From: Euperipatoides rowelli
Taxonomy: Eukaryota; Onychophora; Udeonychophora; Euonychophora; Peripatopsidae
Reading direction: 5' to 3' (one strand)
NCBI GenBank assembly: GCA_003024985.2
Contig: PXIH01S0019070.1
Length of the DNA: 11,195 nt
A program made the position numbers and the translations under genes. How positions within the stretch are numbered: the stretch's first letter is position 1; each line of letters begins with the position of its first letter. This document shows positions 7,011-11,195 of the stretch, piece after piece. Under the pieces are notes generated by a model that saw nothing but the letters and a program-made list of their open reading frames with translations, made no database searches and had not been told where the DNA came from.

Positions 7011-7373
7011 ATTATATTTTTTTCATCCATGTGATGCATTGGGTGAATGGATTATTTTTGTATTTGTTTCATTTCATTGTCCCCAAAATTCATGTTAAAA
7101 GTAAATTGCCATAATCGAATCAATTCGAATAACAGTAATTTGTTGTGAAGCACTAAATAATCGCTTCTTAAGTATTCACATCAATTCACTGAATCAATTT
7201 ATTTTGCTGAATCGTCCATCTCTTGTTAGAAAGAGTAGGCTACTTGGATCTCTATTTGCATGGCCTTTTTAAAACATGGGTGCAGCCGACAGGGGCCTCA
7301 TTCTTATCTATACTGTAAATATGCTACTAGATTTTTTTTACTCTTTTTGTAAACAGTTTCTGTTTTATCCTAG
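7011..7373 (+). other. AT-rich stretch ending in a strong acceptor-like tract
   Basis: A patch at 7095-7205 repeats GAATC/AATTC words (CGAATCAATTCGAAT at 7116-7130, AATTCACTGAATCAATT near 7184), possibly an old repeat. A GC-richer islet at 7255-7300 holds CAGGGGCCTCA, an 11-mer seen again near 8763. The end (TTTCTGTTTTATCCTAG, to 7373) is a good 3' splice-site match. Confidence 0.4.
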
Positions 7374-7450
7374 CAGTATGAAACTGTCGGAAAATACAGG
7401 CCAGATTATCCAATTGGCTCAGTCTACCTATTACCAGTATACGATTTTGG
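7374..7450 (+). CDS. Candidate internal coding exon, protein unknown
   Basis: A long pyrimidine-rich tract ends in TAG|CAG, a tandem NAGNAG-type acceptor, so the exon starts at 7374 or 7377. The frame from there reads (Q)YETVG, then KYRPDYPIGSVYLLPVYDF, and ends in GG directly before GTAGGA, a plausible 5' splice site. In-frame stops lie immediately outside both splice sites (TAG at 7371-7373 and at 7452-7454), exactly as expected for an exon. The translation is rich in Tyr, Pro and Gly and looks unlike chance frames in this AT-rich DNA. I do not recognise the family. The overlapping frame starting at ATG 7378 is also open to 7491 and is the main competitor. Twenty-six codons cannot be proved coding by eye. 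Confidence 0.3.
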
Positions 7451-7508
7451 GTAGGACTAATTTGGATATATGCAACATTGGTTTATTATAAGATAGGGCA
7501 TATTATAT

Positions 7509-7521
7509 CCCCCCCCCCCCC
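7509..7521 (+). repeat. 13-base C homopolymer
   Basis: An uninterrupted run of 13 C (13 G on the minus strand) lies 58 bp beyond the candidate exon donor. The run length may be imprecise. Confidence 0.8.
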
Positions 7522-7934
7522 TATCAATAACTAAATTTAAATTTCTATTTTGTTTTGTAATTCTACGTTAAAACTAGTTTATATACTTAATGAGAAATGA
7601 TTAATTCATTGTATTTAAATAATTACAAAATCATAAAATGAACCAATGAATCTCTCATATTAATAATAATACACATTGTGAGCTGTCAACCATGGATCTT
7701 ATTTATAAATAATTTAAAGTGTACTAAGAAAAGAGTATCTCCCAAATACATACAGCATTTGAATTGAATAGGCTACTATGTTTGTTTATTTTTGAAATGA
7801 TGGGGAACATGCATTGCCTATAGTGTCACACATAAATACAGTCAGCCTGTTATTATGGACATCCTCTATCTTTCTTTTGTAAAAAAAAACTCTTAACAAA
7901 TCAATTTATTTTTTACATGAAAAGAGACAATCAG
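7522..7934. other. AT-rich stretch, nothing recognised
   Basis: No open frame of note. It contains one TAGGCTAC word near 7771 and a poly-A run near 7881. Confidence 0.55.
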
Positions 7935-8093
7935 AGGGGCGGGGGACCTCATATTTATGTAGCCAATCGTTCTATTATGAGAGGTTTATATAGTTAATAC
8001 CACCAAATGATGGCAATTATCAAAAACGAATAGAATGTAGGATAAAGCAGTTACGTGTAAACCATTTACCCTACGGTAAGTTTAATGTCAATT
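7935..8093 (+). promoter_or_regulatory. Promoter-like or exon-like patch
   Basis: GAGGGGCGGGGG (7935-7946) is a GC-box (Sp1-type) word, CCAAT lies at 7964-7968 and TATATAG at 7987-7993, spaced plausibly for a core promoter. Downstream, 7994-8075 is open on the plus strand (…GNYQKRIECRIKQLRVNHL…) up to CTACG|GTAAGT, a strong 5' splice site. The patch could therefore be a promoter with a first exon, or an internal exon whose acceptor is TTTATATAG. Neither is proven, and the protein is not recognised. Confidence 0.2.
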
Positions 8094-8690
8094 GAAAATG
8101 AATTTTTAGAAACAATAGATTTTTATGATATTGTCCATGATTTTTAAACCTTAAAATACATAAAACTACCTATAAAATTCTATCATGTTTAGCTTATCGT
8201 TCGTATACTGTATAATTATATACAGTACAGTAAATAAGTAATTATTTTTTATGTATCCTTATTCAAGCACAAATGTCTGATTATTAAAAAATCAACAGCT
8301 TATTTAAATTATGACATCTCATTAATTCATATTTAAAAAAAAAAAAACAATTTTTAATATGAATTATAGAAATCTTATGGAGTGTGGGGATTTTTTTTTT
8401 TCAAAAGTTAAATCAAAATTATTGTTTTCCGACTAAAATTCAAACTATATTTTTTTTTAAAACATAAAAATTTACCCAATAAGTTAGTGTATTTCTTCTG
8501 AAATAAAAAACAAAGTAGCCTAAAATTAAATGAAATTATTGTACGAGAAGCATTTTAGAAAATGTATTGTAGGCTATTTATTTATTTATTTCAAAATTAA
8601 GTTGCACCATATTAACTTATTGTCCACAAAATTAATAGGGGCTTATTATAAATTTCATGCTTCAATTCAGCAATTAGTCTAAATAGGCTA
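8094..8690. other. AT-rich stretch with two small inverted repeats
   Basis: TACTGTATA (8206-8214) and TATACAGTA (8219-8227) are perfect 9-bp inverses around ATTA. TAATTCATATT (8323-8333) and AATATGAATTA (8356-8366) are perfect 11-bp inverses around an A-rich loop. A TATT microsatellite (about 8575-8591) follows. No gene was recognised. Confidence 0.55.
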
Positions 8691-8699
8691 CTATCTTCT

Positions 8700-8812
8700 T
8701 TATATGTGCCTCCCTTTGATGTTGCTTCTAGTCATGACATAAGGCCACATTTATTAGGATGCCAGGGGCCTCAAAAGTTCCTAAAACGTCCCTTTGTATA
8801 ATCTTAGTGAAA
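8700..8812. other. GC-richer islet open on both strands
   Basis: On the plus strand a pyrimidine tract (GTGCCTCCCTTTGATGTTGCTTCTAG, to 8734) resembles an acceptor. The following frame (HDIRPHLLGCQGPQKFLKRP…) is open to a TAA about 70 bp on. On the minus strand the same DNA reads …QRDVLGTFEAPGILINVALC… up to a TAG, after which the frame stays open (KQHQREAHIKK), as in a decayed repeat-encoded protein. I cannot name either. The 11-mer CAGGGGCCTCA is shared with the islet near 7285. Confidence 0.2.
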
Positions 8813-9243
8813 AGTTGTAAATCATTTAAAATAATTTAAAAAAAAAATCATGATCCGAAAGTTAATTATAGCCTACTGTATTTCAGCATAGCATTTCATT
8901 ACATTTATTTAAAAAGTTACTACTACTGTCTAGGCTATTTTGTTTTTATTGAAAATATGACCCTTTCAAACTTGAACTACTAGGCCTATTTCATTTTATT
9001 TAAATGTAAAATGAATTTCTTCAAATTTTAAAACAAAACTTCAGCTACCATACTGTATATTAAATAGCATTATTAAATAGCAATAGTGCAATATAAAGTA
9101 TGGTTTATCCTGTTATTGGTCATGTAAAAACTTCTAGCCCTGTAACCAGGATACTTATACTCTATTGATCTGTTTCATGTTAGTATAGAAATAAATAATA
9201 TTAAGTAATTGTTATTAATTTAAATATCATTAAGAAAAGTTGA
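8813..9243. other. AT-rich stretch with several TAGGCYTA words
   Basis: Copies of the dispersed word lie near 8868, 8930 and 8981. No open frame or RNA gene was recognised. Confidence 0.55.
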
Positions 9244-9648
9244 TTGAAGGGTGATATTTTTAAGCCCTCATTTAACCCCTCGTTAATTTTAGTCAAAAGT
9301 TTTATGAAAATAAAGCTAATTCCTATAAGTTTAATTAGAGTAATAAAATTAAAGCACAATAACCTGATATATTTGCAATTCCCCGAGTTTGTCATTTCAC
9401 CCATTGTCGGATTAGTTAAGGCAGCTAGGTGGCGATTGCCCATGGGACACCTCACACCCCCATACACACACAATTTTTTTTTTCTGTCTTTGATTTTCCC
9501 AAATTTGTATATTATTTTCTTTTCTTGCAAAAATATATTTCTCAAATTAATTTTTGTTTTTTTAAAAACAAAAGTTTATTACCGGTACTCATTAAAAAAA
9601 AAGAAGACATTCTTGATAAATCATAAGGATAGTACAATTAATATATAA
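9244..9648 (+). other. Longest open frame (134 codons), probably fortuitous
   Basis: The frame starts at ATG 9244 and stops at 9648. Its last third is a run of Phe, Lys and Ile from poly-T and poly-A tracts, and no domain is recognised. The minus strand is also open across 9201-9545. Only 9375-9470 is GC-richer and protein-like (…QFPEFVISPIVGLVKAARW…), and there the minus strand also reads sensibly (…CPMGNRHLAALTNPTMGEM…). That central part may be a fragment of an old repeat or an exon. The whole frame is not a convincing gene. Confidence 0.12.
9575..9591 (-). repeat. 17-bp dispersed repeat, copy 2
   Basis: TTTATTACCGGTACTCA is the exact reverse complement of 5565-5581 and is followed by ATTAAAAAAAA, mirroring the A run beside copy 1. 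Confidence 0.6.
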
Positions 9649-9831
9649 TTTAACGATTCCAAGTAATAATATTTCACATTACTTGTAAATACTTTGCCAA
9701 AATAAAACAAATATTCTAAGAATAAAAATTTTTCCTTTTTTTTTTTAAATCTCTATATTTCAGTCAAAAAAACTTAAAACTCACTTTTTTTGTGAAAAAT
9801 ATTGACAAATAATACAAAAAAAAATACATTA
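9592..9831. other. AT-rich stretch, nothing recognised
   Basis: A- and T-rich sequence with a polypyrimidine tract ending in CAG near 9763. No gene was seen. Confidence 0.5.
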
Positions 9832-9916
9832 TTAACCCTTTCCCCTCCACTGTCGAACATAGTTCGACATTATAAAAACTAGAGTTCCACTCAACTGTCG
9901 AACATAGTTCAACATT
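9832..9916. mobile_element. piggyBac-like end motif with two palindromic 21-mers
   Basis: TTAACCCTTT at 9832-9841 matches the general form of piggyBac-type termini (TTAA target plus CCC). It is followed by TGTCGAACATAGTTCGACATT (9851-9871) and a second copy, TGTCGAACATAGTTCAACATT (9896-9916), 45 bp apart. Each contains GTCGAAC-ATA-GTTCGAC, a 7-bp inverted repeat, with one base changed in copy 2. No opposite AAAGGGTTAA end was seen nearby, so this would be a truncated or solo end. A short tandem repeat or a dimeric factor site is the alternative. Confidence 0.35.
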
Positions 9917-10167
9917 TTCTCTTTGTAATTCATCACTTATTATTAGCTTCAAATTAATTACAATTGATCTATAGGCCTAATAAGAATAAGTAGCCTACAT
10001 ATGCTTAGAAATGTAATGAATATTCATTTAAAGAAAAAAGATTTTTTTTTAAAAAAAAAGTGGAGTGGAATGAATCCAAATTTTTCGGAACTCAATAGCA
10101 CAATAACGAAAGAAGACAGCAGAAAGGCTTAAATCAGTAGGCAAATCATCCAAGTTTCGGTCGTATC
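9917..10167. other. Flank downstream of the transposase remnant
   Basis: This includes the DNA just past the transposase stop on the minus strand, where the element's 3' terminal repeat should lie. I could not identify a terminal inverted repeat. A T10A9 palindromic run sits at 10041-10059. TAGGCCTA and TAGCCTAC words lie near 9972 and 9992. Confidence 0.4.
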
Positions 10168-10618
10168 TTACAGGTGCTCCTTATTATCATCTTTGGCGAC
10201 ACGCCAAGCATCAATCCTATATTAAAGTTCCTGCCGCACACATCCCAATATTTCACGGTCGATGACAGCGACTGAATGCATAATCTTTTTTCGCAGCTGT
10301 GCTAAATCATGTGGTATAGGGGACACAAACACATGATCTTTTATGTAACCCATAATCAAAGGGAGTTAGGTCAGGTGACTATGGAGGCCATGAAAGAAGA
10401 GGAAAGTCGTCATGAGAAGCATGTCCAAACCAACAACCAGAAAATTCAGCATTAAGATGAGGACCGATGTCTAAATGAAAGTATGGCTGAGCTCCATCTT
10501 GTTGGAAAATGAGCTCATTGCCATCTCCCTCTAATTGTGCCATTAGCCACTGTTGCATCATGTCTATGTATGTGAATGTGATACCAGTAACAGTTTCTTC
10601 CACACAAAAAAATGGTTA
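10168..10618 (-). pseudogene. Decayed Tc1/mariner-superfamily transposase, C-terminal part
   Basis: Reading leftward from about 10618, the frame gives PFFCVEETVTG, then QQWLMAQLEGDGNELIFQQD, then WFGHASHDDFPLLSWPP. A TAG at 10379-10381 replaces the residue before SPDLTPFDYG. The Asp of FQQD and the Asp of SPDLTP are separated by 41 positions, the DDE/D catalytic pair with DD41D-type spacing. About 8 bp are missing after FDY, shifting frame. The new frame reads GYIKDHVFV, LRKKI, VIDREILG and RQEL, a TAA (10222-10224), then YRIDAW and KEHL before the terminal TAA at 10168-10170. That matches the usual C-terminal end of these proteins. The N-terminal DNA-binding domain and first catalytic Asp are absent. 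Two stops, one frameshift and the truncation make it inactive. Confidence 0.93.
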
Positions 10619-10828
10619 TCATGTTTAAACTGTAGAAAAAATAGTGTGAAGTCGGGCTGAAAAAAAAAAAAATGAATAAAAGACATTGCATTCAACTTAA
10701 TTTGTAACTTTAATATTTTAAACTCTTTAGATTCTTTTTGCTGAATATGACAAAATGTAAAAGTTGCTTGTGTGGAAGGGGATATGAATAAATGATAATA
10801 AGATGGAAAAAAGAGAATTTTCAAAACT
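10619..10828. other. AT-rich spacer between transposase remnant and candidate exon
   Basis: The N-terminal half of the transposase would be expected here but is not found. An 86-codon minus-strand frame over 10564-10824 has no recognised domain and overlaps the remnant out of frame. The segment may include the 3' UTR end of the gene suggested at 10829-10895. Confidence 0.4.
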
Positions 10829-10895
10829 TTATTCTTTCTGTGGAAAGTATAAACTACCTCTCCCAGCCGTGCCTAAAACTGCTTCCAACTTCTTC
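10829..10895 (-). CDS. Candidate last coding exon, protein unknown
   Basis: On the minus strand the tract ATATTTTTTTATTTTAG is a strong acceptor ending at 10896. After one leading G the exon is open for 21 codons (KKLEAVLGTAGRGSLYFPQ, then KE) to a TAA at 10829-10831. The stop overlaps AATAAA (10828-10833), the standard polyadenylation signal, which would give an unusually short 3' UTR. The segment is a sharp GC-richer islet in AT-rich DNA. The competing frame (EEVGSSFRHGWER) is also open, to a GTAGTT that could serve as a donor. No family is recognised and the upstream exons would lie beyond the right edge. Confidence 0.3.
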
Positions 10896-10896
10896 C

Positions 10897-11195
10897 TAAA
10901 ATAAAAAAATATTAGTATTCCAAACTTTTTCAATTAAACAATGAGCAATTAATAGAAAATAAATTAGCTCTGTAAATTATTTAATATGTAACTTAATATC
11001 CAACTACTTCTAAATTTTAGGCTTCATTTGCTGAGTCATTAAAGAAAATATACGTAATGTTGAATTTAAGATATGTAAAGTGTAAACTGGGTGAATGACA
11101 TACTTGTTGGACTTATATTTTATTAAAATTTATAGGCCTAATCCAACGATTTTCAGCAGCTTAATAAACCTAAACTAGAGAATACATTTTATTTT
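10897..11195. other. AT-rich stretch, possible intron of the minus-strand gene
   Basis: If 10829-10895 is a real exon, this is its upstream intron. On the plus strand an acceptor-like TTCTAAATTTTAG (to 11020) is followed by a frame ASFAESLKKIYVMLNLRYVK… open to a TGA near 11096-11098, equally unproven. A TAGGCCTA word lies near 11133. Confidence 0.35.
11029..11039 (+). promoter_or_regulatory. NF-E2/AP-1 type site (TGCTGAGTCAT)
   Basis: The 11 bases match the full NF-E2/CNC-Maf word, which includes the AP-1 core TGAGTCA. An 11-base match is better than a bare AP-1 core, but no promoter context is visible. It may also be plain coding sequence of the plus-strand open segment. Confidence 0.25.

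Noticed and set aside
9429-9480. tRNA or tRNA-derived SINE in the GC-rich patch
   Set aside because: No A-box/B-box pair or cloverleaf could be drawn. The only fold is around the short palindrome CCCATGGG.
9244-9648. 134-codon plus-strand open frame and overlapping 114-codon minus-strand frame as genes
   Set aside because: Both strands are open over the same DNA, the ends are poly-Phe/poly-Lys from homopolymers, and no domain is recognisable. Only the 9375-9470 core stays mildly interesting.
10564-10824. 86-codon minus-strand frame as the N-terminal half of the transposase
   Set aside because: It overlaps the relic in a different frame and shows no helix-turn-helix or first catalytic Asp motif.
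1-11195. CRISPR array, bacterial operon, phage or plasmid features
   Set aside because: There are no spaced direct repeats of the right size, no ribosome binding sites and no dense coding. The sequence is clearly eukaryotic nuclear DNA.

Overview
This is an AT-rich, gene-poor stretch of an animal nuclear genome. It has long A and T runs, no compact array of open frames, no operons and no ribosome binding sites. The only protein I can place in a family is a decayed Tc1/mariner-superfamily transposase. Many GC-richer islets of 50-150 bp sit in AT-rich DNA, as expected for introns, intergenic DNA and small exons. An invertebrate, perhaps an arthropod, is my best guess. It rests on the transposase type, a piggyBac-like TTAACCCTTT motif and a scattered TAGGCYTA word. 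This is inference from pattern memory and is not secure. No complete gene lies in the window, and the longest open frame (134 codons, 9244-9648) looks fortuitous.

Layout, left to right. 1-1270 is AT-rich filler with one nested palindrome (488-538). 1271-1990 is less AT-rich. It carries a perfect 30-bp palindrome (1646-1675), a 17-bp hairpin (1778-1817) and a GC-rich islet with GCGCCATCTATGG and a good-context ATG (1888-1990). 1991-3650 is again AT-rich, with a 15-base G run and a 33-codon open islet. 3655-4270 is the richest non-repetitive island: two ZNF143/Staf-like motifs, two hairpins and a short U6-like resemblance. A possible terminal exon follows at 4448-4505.

5909-6559 is the largest structure, a foldback element. 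Two arms of about 230 bp are inverted, gap-free over 217 bp and about 87% identical by eye. They flank an asymmetric spacer with its own hairpins. Two ambiguous bases lie in the right arm. 6560-9240 holds smaller inverted repeats, a splice-site-bounded candidate exon (7374-7450) and a promoter-like or exon-like patch (7935-8093).

9832-9916 carries a TTAACCCTTT motif followed by two copies of a GTCGAAC-ATA-GTTCGAC motif 45 bp apart. 10168-10618 (minus) is the transposase pseudogene. 10829-10895 (minus) is a candidate last coding exon with an overlapping AATAAA, whose gene would enter from beyond the right edge. Nothing here forms a coordinated pathway. The window reads as intergenic or intronic DNA shaped by dead transposons, with a few unproven exon candidates on both strands.
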